DNA from: Cristatella mucedo
Lineage: Eukaryota > Bryozoa > Phylactolaemata > Cristatellidae
Reading direction: 5' to 3'
Length of the DNA stretch: 64,000 nt
NCBI GenBank assembly: GCA_009760855.2
Contig: WPIO01000188.1
Location: 301,001-365,000, forward strand
Positions 34,366-45,384 of this stretch are shown piece after piece (position 1 is the stretch's first letter; each line of letters starts with the position of its first letter). The position numbers were made by a program, and so were the translations under genes. The notes under the pieces were generated by a model. That model did no database searches. It was not told the DNA's origin and saw only the letters and a program-made list of their open reading frames with translations.

Positions 34366-34413
34366 GCAAGCAATGACACACGGTAGCTGAGTCAGTGAGT
34401 GAGCAAGCATGCA

Positions 34414-35022
34414 CTAATAATAATAATAATAATGCACTTTATACAGCGCCCTCAGAGAACTCAATCTCTCTCTAGGCGCTTTACATTTGCTGCAAAGGGA
34501 AATGCAATTGAATGGTGAGTAATATCATGCTTGATAAACAAACAAAATGAATAACATGGTTAGGGGTGACATGCACAGGGTCAGCATGCAAATGTGGTTA
34601 GTGGCAGCATGCACAGTGTCAGCACGCATAAGCACTTCAATGACGAATTACAGGGACCTACTAAATGCTGTCCTAAATAGGTGTCTTTAAGTTCTTTTTA
34701 AATGTGGTCAGGTCAGGGGATGTTCTGAAGCAGGTCGGGAGGAAGTTCCAGGCTTTGGGGGCATACGAACTAAATGCACGGTCTCCAAAAGATTTGAGGT
34801 TTGTACGAGGTATTTGTAGACTGTTGGATTCCGAAAAGCCGGTGGTACGATGCTTGGTCGGATGGGGGGGTATATCTGAGAGATAGGCTGGAGCCAAAGA
34901 ATCAAGGGACCTTAAAGTGAGCGACAAAACCTTGAAGTCGGTTCGTTGCTTGACTGGGAGCCAGTGCAGGTCGGTGAGAAGTGGTGGAATGTGGCAACTG
35001 CGACGCTCACGACTGATAAGCA
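34414..35022 (-). mobile_element. LINE-A copy A16, left arm of inverted pair
   Basis: Minus-strand LINE-A from (ATT)n to the RRSCHIPPLL block, with an open frame of 117 codons (34,673-35,026). Its 5' limit equals that of A17, in opposite orientation. Confidence 0.88.
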
Positions 35023-35137
35023 GCACACCTCGGTATTGCTAGCAAAGAAGTGACCTTCTCTAGCAGAGGAGGGAATGCACAAATGGAGCACAGGGGTGAA
35101 CCACCAGGACCTTCACCTGTGAAACTGCACAAGTGCC

Positions 35138-35739
35138 TGGTCTGTCGGATGAGAAGCGACATGTCTCCACTTCTCGCCGACCTGCACTGGCTACCAGTCA
35201 AGCAACGGATTGACTTCAAGGTTTTGTCGCTCACTTTTAGGTCCCTTCATTCTATAGCTCCAGCCTATCTGTCAGATATACTACCCCATCAGGCCAAGCT
35301 TCGTACCACCTGCTTTTCGGAATCCAAAAGTCTAGAAATACCTCATACAAACCTTAAATCCTTTGGAGACCGTGCATTTAGTTCGTATGCTCCTAAAGCC
35401 TGGAACTCCTCCCGACCTGCGTCAGAACATCCCCTGACCTGACCACATTTAAAAGGAACCTAAAAACACACCTATTTAGGACAGCATTAAGTGGGTCCCT
35501 GTGATTCGTCCTTGATGTGCTTATGCGTGCTGACACTGTGCATGCTGCCACTAACCACATTTGCATGCTGACCCTGTGCATGTCACCCCTAACCATATTA
35601 TTCATTTCGTTTGTTTTTAAGCATGATTTTACTTACTATTCAATTGCATTTCACTTTACAGCAAATGTAAAGCGCCTAGAGAGAGATTATGTTCTCTAAG
35701 AGCGTTTTATCAAGTGAATTATTATTATTATTATTATTA
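35138..35739 (+). mobile_element. LINE-A copy A17, right arm of inverted pair
   Basis: Plus-strand LINE-A starting at CTGGTCTGTCGGATGAGAAG (the LVCRERRS block) and running to the (ATT)n tail. The open frame continues upstream into the 115-bp spacer. By eye it is roughly 90% identical to A16. Confidence 0.88.
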
Positions 35740-35951
35740 TGTCTCGAAAAATTCCTAAAACCAATAAAACGCCACCGGGATTGACGAGCGTTTTGACAAC
35801 ATCCTGAAAATTTGAAGCAATACGACACTGAAAGGAGGCTATCGGTTATAAATTAATTGCAATTTGAGTTTAAGAGTAGTTTGGACTGTTTCGACTGCAA
35901 ATATCCGTCTCCGACTTATAATTTACCAGCGACAACATCGAACCGGTACAC

Positions 35952-36188
35952 CTGTCGGACGCAAAAGATACGCGGATTAACATTACGTACGCAGTGGGTT
36001 ATCCGAATGATAGCATTCGAGTAACGTCGATATAGGGACTTTGAAGATCGTCCACAATTAACGCACACAAAGTCAAAGGGCGAATAGTGTCCAGCAGCAA
36101 CCAGATCGTTGGGCACCATGCTGACGCCAGTGCGAAGCCTCTTTAGCACTAAGGAATCATTGGAATCGCTGTAGTTGATGTCGAAGAA
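35952..36188 (-). CDS. Candidate internal exon
   Basis: Minus-strand block of 237 bp (79 codons) with an AACCAG acceptor, a CGACAG/GTGTAC donor and phase 0 on both sides. It reads FFDINYSDSNDSLVLKRL, then GVSMVPNDLVAAGHYSPF and DFVCVNCGRSSKSL. The other two frames contain stops. Cys is frequent toward the end. Only 20 bp upstream is a C15 tract (G on this strand), so the acceptor lacks a pyrimidine run. No family recognised. Confidence 0.3.
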
Positions 36189-36209
36189 CTGGTTGACCCC
36201 AATCCTCCT

Positions 36210-36224
36210 CCCCCCCCCCCCCCC
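36210..36224. repeat. Poly-C tract (15 nt)
   Basis: Fifteen consecutive C on plus. Runs like this can form G-quadruplex or i-motif structures and are error-prone in assembly. Confidence 0.95.
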
Positions 36225-36239
36225 ATTGAAACCCAGCAA

Positions 36240-36961
36240 ATGCCTGACGATAGCGGTAGCGGCGGATTCTCAACTCTCCTTGTGCTTCGGTCCAGAGCGC
36301 ACGTTCACTGCGTATTAAGTATGATACTAGTTCTTGATGGTGTCTAAACGCGGCATTCTAAATCAGCCAGATCTTAATGGCCAAAGTATTTATTATTCGA
36401 GAATCTTTAATTATATCTGCTTGGAACTGTTGTTATAGTACTTCAATGTGATGCAGCATGAAAGCCGAAGCGTGTAACATTCATTAAGTTGTGCAGCTGT
36501 GCATTAGTCTCTGAGCCAGGCAGGCGCTGTGCTCTAGACCGTGCTTCAAGCAGTATTGTTGTTCTGCACCAGCTTGACTCAAGCCACTCGACCCAACCAA
36601 GCTGGCTGGCTGGCTGGGCACCAGCTCATTTGGTACTATGTGAAGCCGTATCCGCTAACCAAGCCAGATTTTAAATTGGATGGACCATCTGAGTCGTGTG
36701 ACCTCACTTGTGCTACAGGACCTCCTACCGTCTGCTTGTCCAGCGGCCTGGGGGGACTCTGTCCTGTCGTTCTGTCTCCTCCCTCCACATGCTCCAGAGC
36801 TGCTTACAGGACTGCTACTACACATTCGTGTGTACTCTCGCCCGATGCGTCACTTGCGTATAATACAGCCGTCCTCACAATCACAACTCGTCTTGAGTGT
36901 ATCATGTGTCTCTCCGACATTGTGTGAATGAGCCCCTAAATGGGCATCGTCTCGGCGTTAA
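36240..36961. other. Unassigned sequence
   Basis: No repeat or gene recognised. A plus frame at 36,541-36,927 is open for 128 codons but has no motif or splice borders. GGCTGGCTGGCTGG at about 36,604 is a short tandem. Confidence 0.35.
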
Positions 36962-37215
36962 AATAAAAATAATATATTTGCATAGCACCATCTGCGAACT
37001 CAATATCTGTCTTGGCACTTAAAATTGCTTTAAAAGAAGCATGGTCAAATGGTTAGTGTTAACATGCACAGTGGCAACAAGCCTAACATGGCTAGGGGAC
37101 ATGCACAGTGTCAACATATAAATGTGGTTTGTGGCAACCTGCACAGTATCAGTGTGCACACGTACATAAAGGAAAGATCATAAGGCCCCATTAAACGCTG
37201 TCAAAAACAGCTGCG
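36962..37215 (-). mobile_element. LINE-A copy A19, 3' segment of a split element
   Basis: Minus-strand LINE-A 3' UTR ending at the ORF-end block (CTTCAAATTTCTC on plus). The rest of this copy resumes at 38,218 after the inserted A18. Confidence 0.7.
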
Positions 37216-37730
37216 TAGCTATCCTCTTCAAATTTCTCAATTGTTCTGTGCACTTGTGACAGTTAGTCTTGACTTCTAGAACTCAATGCTTGCTGGTCTA
37301 CCAGCCTGTGCAATCAGGAGCTTACAGCCGGTGCGAAACTCTGCAGCTTGGCTTGTCTGTCGTGAGCATCTCAGTTGCCACATCTAACCACTTCTTATTG
37401 ATTCACTGGCTCCCGTCGAGCAATGCATCGACTTAAAAATTGTGTCACTCACTTTTAGGTCACTTCATTCTTTGGCTCAGCCTACCTATCAGATCTACTC
37501 ACCCACCAAGCTTAGTATCCTACCAAGTGCCTTTCGCCATCTAGTCGCTTACCTATACCTCGTTCAAACCTCAAATCCTTTGAGACCGTGTCTGTAGTTC
37601 GTATTCTCCCAAAGCCTGGAGCTTACTCCCGACTTGCATCATGACATCCCTGACTTGCCCACGTTTAAAAAGAAACAAAAAACACATCTATTTGTCACCG
37701 CATTTATTGGGTCCCCATGATTCGTCCATT
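37216..37730 (+). mobile_element. LINE-A copy A18, first part
   Basis: Plus-strand LINE-A from the FVTSRLDFCNS equivalent (GACAGTTAGTCTTGACTTC) to GATTCGTCC in the 3' UTR. Its last ~220 bp continue at 37,998, beyond a LINE-B insertion. Confidence 0.78.
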
Positions 37731-37997
37731 AGTAATGTAATGTAATGTATCTCCATCTGTAACTCCACAAAGTCATAAAGACCATGTGGGTGTTACGCAG
37801 GAGAGTCATGTATAGCGCACTCACAGCCTAAGCGGCTTTCGGTACGTATTCGGTAGCCAACAGACTTCGTCTCACGCAACAAAGAGAAAGTGGAAAGCAT
37901 TGCAGAGTCAGGAGAGCAGTTAAGGTAGTGAGTAGCATAGAAGTAGCAGCTCAGGATCGCTGAAAAAGATGTGCCATAGTCGGCAGTAGGAGAGTAC
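37731..37997 (-). mobile_element. LINE-B copy B6 (3' end) inside LINE-A A18
   Basis: Begins with TAATGTAATGTAATGTATC on plus (inverse ACATT tail), followed by the LINE-B 3' UTR as in copy B1. It ends at GGCAGTAGGAGAGTA. The third level of a nest. Confidence 0.85.
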
Positions 37998-38216
37998 CGT
38001 TTTGAACTTATGAGTGCTGACACTTTGCATTCTGCCACTAACCATATTAAATGCTGACCCTGTGTATATCACTCCTGACCATGTTGATCTTGTCGTTTGT
38101 TGAGCATGCCACCTCTGACCATTTGATCGTGCTTCCTTTGCAGGAAATTTTAAGTGCTAAGAAAGAGATTGAGTTATCTGAGGGCGCTATATCAAAGGTA
38201 TTATTATTATTATTAG
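37998..38216 (+). mobile_element. LINE-A copy A18, second part with tail
   Basis: 3' UTR from TATGAGTGCTGACACTTTGC through the hairpin (AAGTGCTAAGAAAGAG, AGGGCGCTATATC) to an ATT run at 38,200-38,216. Confidence 0.82.
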
Positions 38217-38217
38217 A

Positions 38218-38835
38218 GTCGAGGTGTTGTGACGTCAGTAGGGAGTTATTTCAAGGCTTTGGGACCATACGAGCTAAAGACGACAGCAGCCTCCAGACGA
38301 TTTGAGGTTCGTACGAGGTAAACGATTTGATTCCAAGGATCTGCAGGCATGAAGCCTAGCCTGGAGGTGGAGTATATCTGATAGGTACATAGGTACACTG
38401 GAGTCAGAGAATTAAGGGACCTAAAATAGAGTGACAGAACTTCGAACTCGATGCATTGCTGGATTGGGAGCTAGTGCAGGTCGGCAAGAAGTTGTCTGAT
38501 GTGACAACTGTGACACTCACGACAAATAAGCCTAGCTGCAGAGTTTTGCACCGATTGCAAGTGTCTTATTGTACAGGCTGATTGCACAAGCAAGCAGAGG
38601 TGCAGAAGTCGATTAACGGGATGCTGCAATGCATGGATCAATTTAGATGTGGTATCCCTGTCGAAGCCGGCCCGAGTTTTTTGCAATTTCTTTTAGGTGT
38701 GAGTGGGCAGACTTTAAACTGGAGCAGATTCGGTCGTCTAGTGAAAGGTTGCTTTGGAGCAGGACACCTATTTTTGTGCATATACAACAGGAGAGATACT
38801 GGCAGAGCCAGTTTTGAGTCATGTGAGAGCTGTAT
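38218..38835 (-). mobile_element. LINE-A copy A19, 5' segment
   Basis: Minus-strand C-terminal domain from the SPDLTTFK block (GTCGAGGTGTTGTGACG on plus) back to the ARN-GV block. Continuous in consensus with 36,962-37,215. Confidence 0.75.
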
Positions 38836-39346
38836 GCTGTAGATGATTCTCTACTCCTTTAACCATGGCTCGCTGTGAAATAGATCCCTCTATGCCATGG
38901 ATGTCGAACTGTTACTTCAAGGTACGGTGGTCTTCGTTGCTGTCGTGTACCACTACTTTCAGCATACCTGCTGGCATCGGTGCTGCACCTTCAAGTCGCT
39001 AGCCACGTTTCCAAGCATCAGGGCTTCATTATTATTGGTCGTGCTTGAGCAAGTGCTGGCAATGTTATGAGTGCTATGTTTCTGCAATAGTTCCTTGAGG
39101 GTGCTGAAGCTACAAAACACGTACCCCACGATGGGCCTCAGCCGGGACTCGTCCATACCCAGTCTCAACATCTCTCCCTGGTGCCTTACAGAATCGCCCC
39201 TAACAGCATGAACCAAGCTGATCGTGGCTGCTTAAGACTCCCTGATGCATATCAAACACCCGACCTCTGCCTATTCCCAAACTGAACGATATCCTATCTC
39301 CGAGGGCTCCGGTGTCTTTAAGTGTACTATCACAAGTGATTACGGA
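38836..39346. other. Unassigned sequence with minus-strand open frame
   Basis: Minus frame 38,959-39,216 reads QGEMLRLGMDESRLRPIVGY, then FCSFSTLKELLQKHSTHN, protein-like but without recognised family. It lies directly upstream of a LINE-A tail, so a transposon origin is possible. Confidence 0.25.
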
Positions 39347-39425
39347 TAATAATAGTTTTAATGATACGTTTGACAAAGCGCCCACAGAGAACTCAATCTC
39401 TTTTTAGGCGCATTGCATTTGCTGA
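39347..39425 (-). mobile_element. LINE-A 3'-tail fragment
   Basis: Inverse of tail and hairpin: GACAAAGCGCCCACAGAGAA, then TTTTTAGGCGCATTGCATTT. Confidence 0.75.
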
Positions 39426-40776
39426 TGTCCTAATCTGTTGCTCGATCGGATGTATAAGTTTAACGTAGGAGACATAACTGTGAATCGCAAAATCAAAGTG
39501 GACTGTGGTTCGCTATTTAAACATCTCACCCGGCGATACGTCACTCATGGTTCCAGCTATTTTCAATCCAAAATGTATCTGCTTTAACCGGAAATTCGAT
39601 AGCATGCAAAATCCTTCCGAAATTAAGCATGATGCCCAAAGTCTTCAAATTCGAGATCAACTTAACAGCCACATTTATTACGAGGTTCAAGCCGTAAGTA
39701 ACAGGCGCTAAAGAATTACGTTTGACTAAATAATAATTTGGCACACGGTGAGCAGATGTCTCAAATCAATCGATTATGTAGATGTTAATTTTGCCAGCAA
39801 ATCATTCGTAATCAATGAATCTTTGCGGGCTTTCTTCAAGTCTACGCCAAAAATGATGCAGCTCTTGAGGGTCTAATCTTGGAAGAACTCGAATCTGACA
39901 AAATCTCCTTGCAAGATTGCAGATTTCACTGATACGACAATAAAGCAGTCATGTCTGACTACTTTTTGGTGTCCAAAAGAGAATACTGTCCAGAATTGAG
40001 AAGGAAACCTTTTTAAATTGTGACAACCACAACTTGAATTTGGCAAAAGTTCATCACGACAAAATTTTGTTGTCATGCTGATCCGACGAATTCGTGAATG
40101 ACGAATGCACGCCGACAAAATCTCGATAAAGTCACTACATCTTGCCCGAACGAACATAACCATGATGATAAATTCGCGATCGGCAAAACAGGATTAAAAG
40201 CGCAATGTAATAATACCTTTAAGTTACGTAGTGCCTAACTCTGTGCATTGAGATTTCATATCAGGTTTCACTAAAATCGTATTCAGTTTAAATGCCACTA
40301 TACTTTTGATAAAAAATTTTACTATGAAAAAGCTAAATCTAATATCACAATGAACTTGAGTAGCAAAAAATCTGTGGATTGAAATGCCATAGTTTATAAA
40401 ATATTTAATTTGAATGTCAACATTATGAGACAATGCTTGCAAAGAGAACTTTAATTCGCGCCCGTTATACGTAGGAAGAATCGCAGCAAGACACCTGGAT
40501 AGTTAAATGTCTTTCGACTTGCTGACTACCTGACTGCAAGTTAGTGACTTTATCTGAGCGCATTTTTCGGCACGGATTTGTACACGATCAACTAGCGATT
40601 TTGTCAGCCGACATTGTCCATCACGATATAGTCGGAGCAAATTTGTCTCTCGTCATTTTTCTTTGAACCAGTTGTACTTTTTTGGAACAAGTAAAAGCAC
40701 CTACTTTTTCTTTTCAAGATCAACTCCGAGGTGGGAAGAGCTGAAAACAGTCTTAGTCATCACTGTCAAATGTGAC
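39426..40776. other. Unassigned AT-rich sequence
   Basis: No secure element. It lies upstream of the hAT remnant and could be its decayed 5' part, but no DUF4371-type or zinc-finger motif was readable. Confidence 0.35.
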
Positions 40777-41139
40777 TCTGCAGAAGTGCAGGAGTGCCAG
40801 CTGTGAAAGCTATCGATGATGGACTGATTAGCATTGTAGGGCTTTTGGAGAAACTGCCTGAGGACTCTAATGGAACACTTGAAACAAGAAAGGTAGCTGG
40901 CAGTCTACTAGATTTTATTTCGAACTTTAACTTCTTGGCTCTGTTGCTACCTTGGTATAGCATCTTTAAGAAGATTAACTGAGTTCAGAAAAGACTGCAG
41001 GATCCTAAGATGAAATTCAAAAACGCCTGTTGTGACTTCCACTCTCTTAAGATTGAGTTGGCATTGAGACTTCGTGAAGACCTGTGCCAAAAATCACTCT
41101 TAGATGCTAAAAGGAGATGTGAATTGTGGGAATTTTAGG
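40777..41139 (+). pseudogene. hAT-type transposase remnant (C-terminal helical region)
   Basis: One frame, broken by a single TGA at 40,979-40,981, reads VKAIDDGLISIVGLLEKL, then DFISNFNFLALLLPWYSIFK, KIN, stop, then VQKRLQDPKMKFKNACCDF and ends ELWEF. The order (helix, SFEFLFALVLW-like strand, ILxxIN, then xxLQ) is the signature of hAT/ZMYM-type transposases just before the dimerisation domain. No catalytic region or terminal inverted repeats were found. A dead fragment. Confidence 0.6.
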
Positions 41140-41179
41140 TTGAATGAAGAATCCGCCGAAGGAAATGGATGCCTGGACA

Positions 41180-41330
41180 ATCGTAGCAATAGCATAGCAA
41201 CAGCAGTAGTAGTATCTTAGTAGTAGTCAAAGCAATAGCAGTAGCAGTACCACTACCAGTACCTGTAGCAGTAGCACTTGTAGCAGTAACAGTAGTAGCA
41301 GCAGTGGCAGCAATAGTAGTAGTAGTACAC
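41180..41330. repeat. (AGY)n trinucleotide-rich repeat
   Basis: Imperfect AGT/AGC triplets. The Thr/Ala-rich and Leu-rich frames across it are artefacts. Confidence 0.85.
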
Positions 41331-42388
41331 ATGAATGATGCGGTCGGCCAAGTACCATTTACAGTGTCATTCAACTTATTCAGCTTACAGCATTGTTTCG
41401 GAGGTTAGGTATGCCGGAAGATTGCTCCATCCATTAGAATATCTCCAGTGCTCTCGTGTTTCTTGACGGCAAATAAATGGCACATTTTCCATTTTGCCAT
41501 CGTTCGTCAGGCAAGTCTTGATTATTGAGCACTTTGCAGCTGGCTAGTGTCGGAGTCGTAAGCATTTTTTACGAGGCGACTGTGACCGGAACATGGAACC
41601 TCAACTGGTCAAACTGTCAAGCAGAACCTGCTGTAAATGCAAGATACCCATATGAGCTAACCTCTGTGAAACTTCAATTATTAGCCTATTTACAGGGCCC
41701 TTGCCCATCTCCGACTAGGCAAGTATGCACATTAGAAGGATATTGCCTTTTAACCCCCATACTCTAAACAGTGACATAGTAGAGCATGACCTAATTAAAA
41801 GAACCAAATACCAGTTATTTATGGGATCTTTTCTTGGTTGAAACCAAAATGTATTGCTATCAGTCACATGGAAGAACGCCGGAAGCTGTTCAACATTTCC
41901 AAACAACTAGTGCTATCCCTTGGAAATCTGTGGCGTACGGCAGGAACCATAATTGCCAATCCTCTTAATGTTCTCACATGCAGCCTCCATTCGTCCTTGT
42001 AAATTGTCGCGCCAGTGATGCTAACTTGACAGCAGCAAGTGACAAAGCATACAGGTAACTAAGTACAATATCAGACCTGCGCCTGCTGCTGCATCCGGGG
42101 TGAAGAGATCTGGCATAATGACGCATGGCCAGGCACATATTGCGAAGCACTTAATTTTCTATTCAGCCTAATCACAGTTCAATTAACAAGCTATCTTTGC
42201 TGTTGATGAGACAGCACCACCAGCACCAGTTCCGTCCATCCCCACTTACACATACAGCAATTGATTGGGAAATGCCAACCGAGATAACATTATTATTATT
42301 GTGACAACTCAATGCACCACACTGTGCAAAGTTGGCAACTTCAGCCATTACCGACGACAGCCATAATGACCGGAAGCTAACAAATCTG
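41331..42388. other. Probable 3' UTR/flank of the phase-1 gene, otherwise unassigned
   Basis: Lies downstream (minus strand) of the proposed last exon. No canonical AATAAA was found close to the stop. No other feature recognised. Confidence 0.3.
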
Positions 42389-42678
42389 CTAAAGTGGCCT
42401 AAAACCACCGTCTCGAAGAGGAGCTTGAACTGACAAGGTCAACCGAGCAACTGTGTGAGGCTGTGACATCTCGTCAACATCATCATTAGTGTCATCGTCG
42501 CTGCTGGAATTCTCTTCATATTCGTATGAGGCGTTGAGGGCGTTGTATCCTGCCCCTTGGTGATTCACTGGCACCTTCTGTTCGGCATCTCTACTGATGC
42601 TGCCGCCTATATTTTTAAAGGCTGCAACATTCACTGTCATTGGTGGAGGCGTTGCTGTACTCGTGTCCCCAGCAGCTT
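42389..42678 (-). CDS. Phase-1 gene: candidate last exon
   Basis: A minus-strand exon entered in phase 1 after GTTGTAG. It reads AAGDTSTATPPPMTVNVAAF, then KNIGGSISRDAEQK, YNALNASYEYEENSSSDDD and ends LSVQAPLRDGGFRPL at a TAG (42,391-42,389). The acidic Ser/Asp run and Pro patch resemble disordered tails. The acceptor has a weak pyrimidine tract, and another AG 16 bp upstream (GTAACAG) would give phase 0. Phase 1 agrees with the donor at 47,052. Further exons could lie between. Unrecognised protein. Confidence 0.45.
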
Positions 42679-42949
42679 CTACAACAATTCTTTTCTGTTA
42701 CAACTTGATACGTTTCAGTGCAGCTGGCCAGAGGAACAGCTGCAGAGATTCACAGAGAAAAACGTTAAAAGTCTCGAGACAAGAGAGCTTCTAAGCCGAA
42801 CTTGGGTAAATAAGAAGCACGGTCAAGGTACAAAGCTTGAGAGACTTGCCCTACAACTAGCCCCAAACCCCAAGATTTCTGTACATGATCCTCCACGTTG
42901 ATAGTGAGTGATCAGAGCTGACAATGACTTTCTTCGGATGGAGTCGCTT

Positions 42950-43775
42950 ACAGTTTAAGCAAAACTCAGCTCCTGGGCAGACTTGTCTGTAGTGCATGGC
43001 TCAGCTGTAACATTAGATCAGTTCTGTTTGGCTTGCACTGACTCCTTGAAAAGCAGCTCATCGACTTAAAGGTCGAGGCACTCACTTCTAGGTACTTTAA
43101 TTCTCTTACTCAATGCTATCTGAACTACGCTAAGTTTAGTTGCCGTCGCACACAGCCATTAACGACTGCTGACAACCAAAGTCGCCAGCTTGTTTAACTA
43201 CACGCACACATAGCAGGGGGAAGCTCGACTCTCTCCACCCGTCTTGCCTACCGGACTAGCCTCCCTTCCGGCGACTGCCGGGTGCCACATCAATGACTTG
43301 ACAGCATAGCCAGCTAGCATACTACATCAATCGAGGGCTAGCACAGCCTGCTCCTACACTACATCGATCAGAAGGTAGCACAGCAGCTGGCATGTCTCAT
43401 CGAATGTGGGGAACCCCAAAGCCACACTACTTACTATTGAAGCTTATACTCACAAAACGTGCTCCTCTGACTCTACTTAACTATGCCTATGGACAATCTT
43501 CAATCCTATGGACCTAGGCCCTAGATCTTGCACCTATGCCTCACGACTTCCCTGACTTGACAATATTTAAAGGGAACCCAAAAAACTAAAATTCTCACCA
43601 CACCTACTCCATCTGGGTAAATCACCCTTTATCAGCTCATCAGTGCTAGAATTACGAACGATATCAACAATGAACAGTCGACCCACTTCTGCTCTAGCCT
43701 GTTTGAAGTGTTGAGACAAGAGACTAAGCTCTCAGGGCGATGCAGTGTATCTAAATCTGTTAGTAATAATAGTAT
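42950..43775 (+). pseudogene. Old LINE-A-like remnant with an internal insertion
   Basis: Plus-strand matches to the LINE C-terminal domain: GRLVCSAWLSCNIRSVLFGL near 42,985-43,040 and KQLIDLKVEALTSRYFNSL to 43,110. The ORF end follows at 43,530-43,590 (DLTIFKGNPKK-like). A tail trace, GACTAAGCTCTCAGGGCGAT, lies near 43,720. About 300 bp (43,140-43,440) in the middle is foreign, including two CACTACATCGATC-like copies. Confidence 0.5.
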
Positions 43776-43899
43776 CAGCATTGTTGGTGAGTATTGATGA
43801 TCTGGAGACAATTACTTGCATCACTAATCAGGCTGTTATGTATCCAGAATAATGAAGTGTCAGAAGAGTTTTAGTTGGAATTCAAATGAATCACTCACT

Positions 43900-45298
43900 A
43901 AAACAGCTGTCATCCATTTGCCCAACAGCTTCCTAAGCAGCAACTTTGAAGATAATCTTACTTGTCGTAGCCCTATTTGGTCTATAGGCTGTGTTTGGCA
44001 CTGTTGATCACGATATCCTACTTGAACGACTGAGATTAGCGATCGATCTGGCAGACAGGGTACTCGGTCAGGTCGTCATATAAAAATATAATTCATTTGC
44101 ATAGTACCCTAAGAGAACTAAAACTCTCTTCTGGCGCTTCACATTGGCCTCGGGGCTTGAGCCCACGAGCTCGTGCAGACCTTGATCGGGATTAACACTT
44201 TAATAACTGGGCCAAACCAAGTCATGCTTGTCCGATCGTCTTCAATCCTCGTGTCCACGAAGCAGCCCAGTCATCTGTGAAGCTCCACAATGGTCCATTA
44301 CAGCGCTTTTGCAGTTCTCATTTTATACCGAGCCTCTGGTTTATTGATTCATGCCTGCGGGATATGCTATCGTTTGCATACTGACGATACCCAGATGCAT
44401 GAGTAATTTACAAATTTGGAATCTACTGCAGCGACTGATAAAGTGAAAGCTTGCTTTTCAGACATTCAATCCTGAATATCGGCCGATTTCCTTAAACCGA
44501 ACTGCTACTCATAAGACACCCCAAATGTGCCGCTACACAGTGAGAATTTGCTCTTCTATTTGGTGATGCTGGTAGCGAGTTCTTCGCAAGGTACTCGGAC
44601 TTTAGGTGCCCTCTGTGATAACTGATAAACTTTTGAAGGCTTGGTTGAGGAGACTGATTACACAGCTAGAAATTGTGTTCTATTCTACTCTTAAATTATG
44701 GCTTGTCTAACGCCGTGGCTTGCTAAAAGTCTTAACTAGCTCCGCGGCTCTTTTCTGGTTGGACAACCGAAAGTCTTTATTGGCTTGGCCAATAAAAACC
44801 CACTAAGCCTATACAGCTGGGGATGAATACGGCGGCAAGGCTAGTCAAAAAGTTTCCGAGGTTCAGACATGTGTCTCCTTTGCCGAAAGAGCTTCTATGG
44901 CTTGGAGTCGATCAACGGTTACAGAGTAAAATTTCATCCACTCACCCAGAGCTGAAAAACTGAGCCAGTTTCATCCAACTAGTGCCCATCGGGTCGTCTA
45001 CGAGCAATAAAATAGCCGTTCCATTCGTAGACTTGAAGACCGTTGGCGACAGATGCTATGCTCTGCCGGTCCTAATCCGAGGAAATCACATCAACAATCT
45101 GTAGACAACGGCATCTACTCTCGTGCTGCCGACTTGACACACCCTCTCCAGCAGTCCTGAGCTACCACATCCAAGCTACTAATTCGAGCAAACAAGCTAC
45201 AACTTCTTCGATTGTCCTACTGACAAACTCTCCTCGATAATACCCTCTTAGTCCTTGTGGCTTTTCAAAGTAGTCTGAGGATATAGTTACATTACATT
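43900..45298 (+). pseudogene. LINE-B copy B7, decayed
   Basis: Plus-strand LINE-B. FGTVDHDILLERLRLAIDLA lies near 44,000-44,050, and the YADDTQ area is corrupted near 44,380. NKIAVPFVDLKTVGDRCYAL-like wording (against NKLAVPF in B4) lies near 45,010, and a terminal ACATTACATTGC near 45,290. Interrupted by a minus SINE-1 at 44,083-44,225. Confidence 0.6.
44083..44225 (-). mobile_element. SINE-1 copy inside LINE-B
   Basis: On plus: ATAATTCATTTGCATAGTAC (inverse tail), TCTGGCGCTTCACATTGG, GGGGCTTGAGCCCACGAG (B box) and GGGCCAAACC (A box). GTCAT flanks both sides, a possible short target duplication. Confidence 0.78.
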
Positions 45299-45384
45299 GC
45301 TAATTCGATAAATAATAACCAAGCCTACTACTAGATATATTTAGCAGAGCCATAACTAAGGCCGTTTAGGCTAATTGAGGATAG

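Noticed and set aside
36541-36927. Plus-strand 128-codon frame
   Set aside because: No family, no splice logic; ordinary chance length for this GC content.
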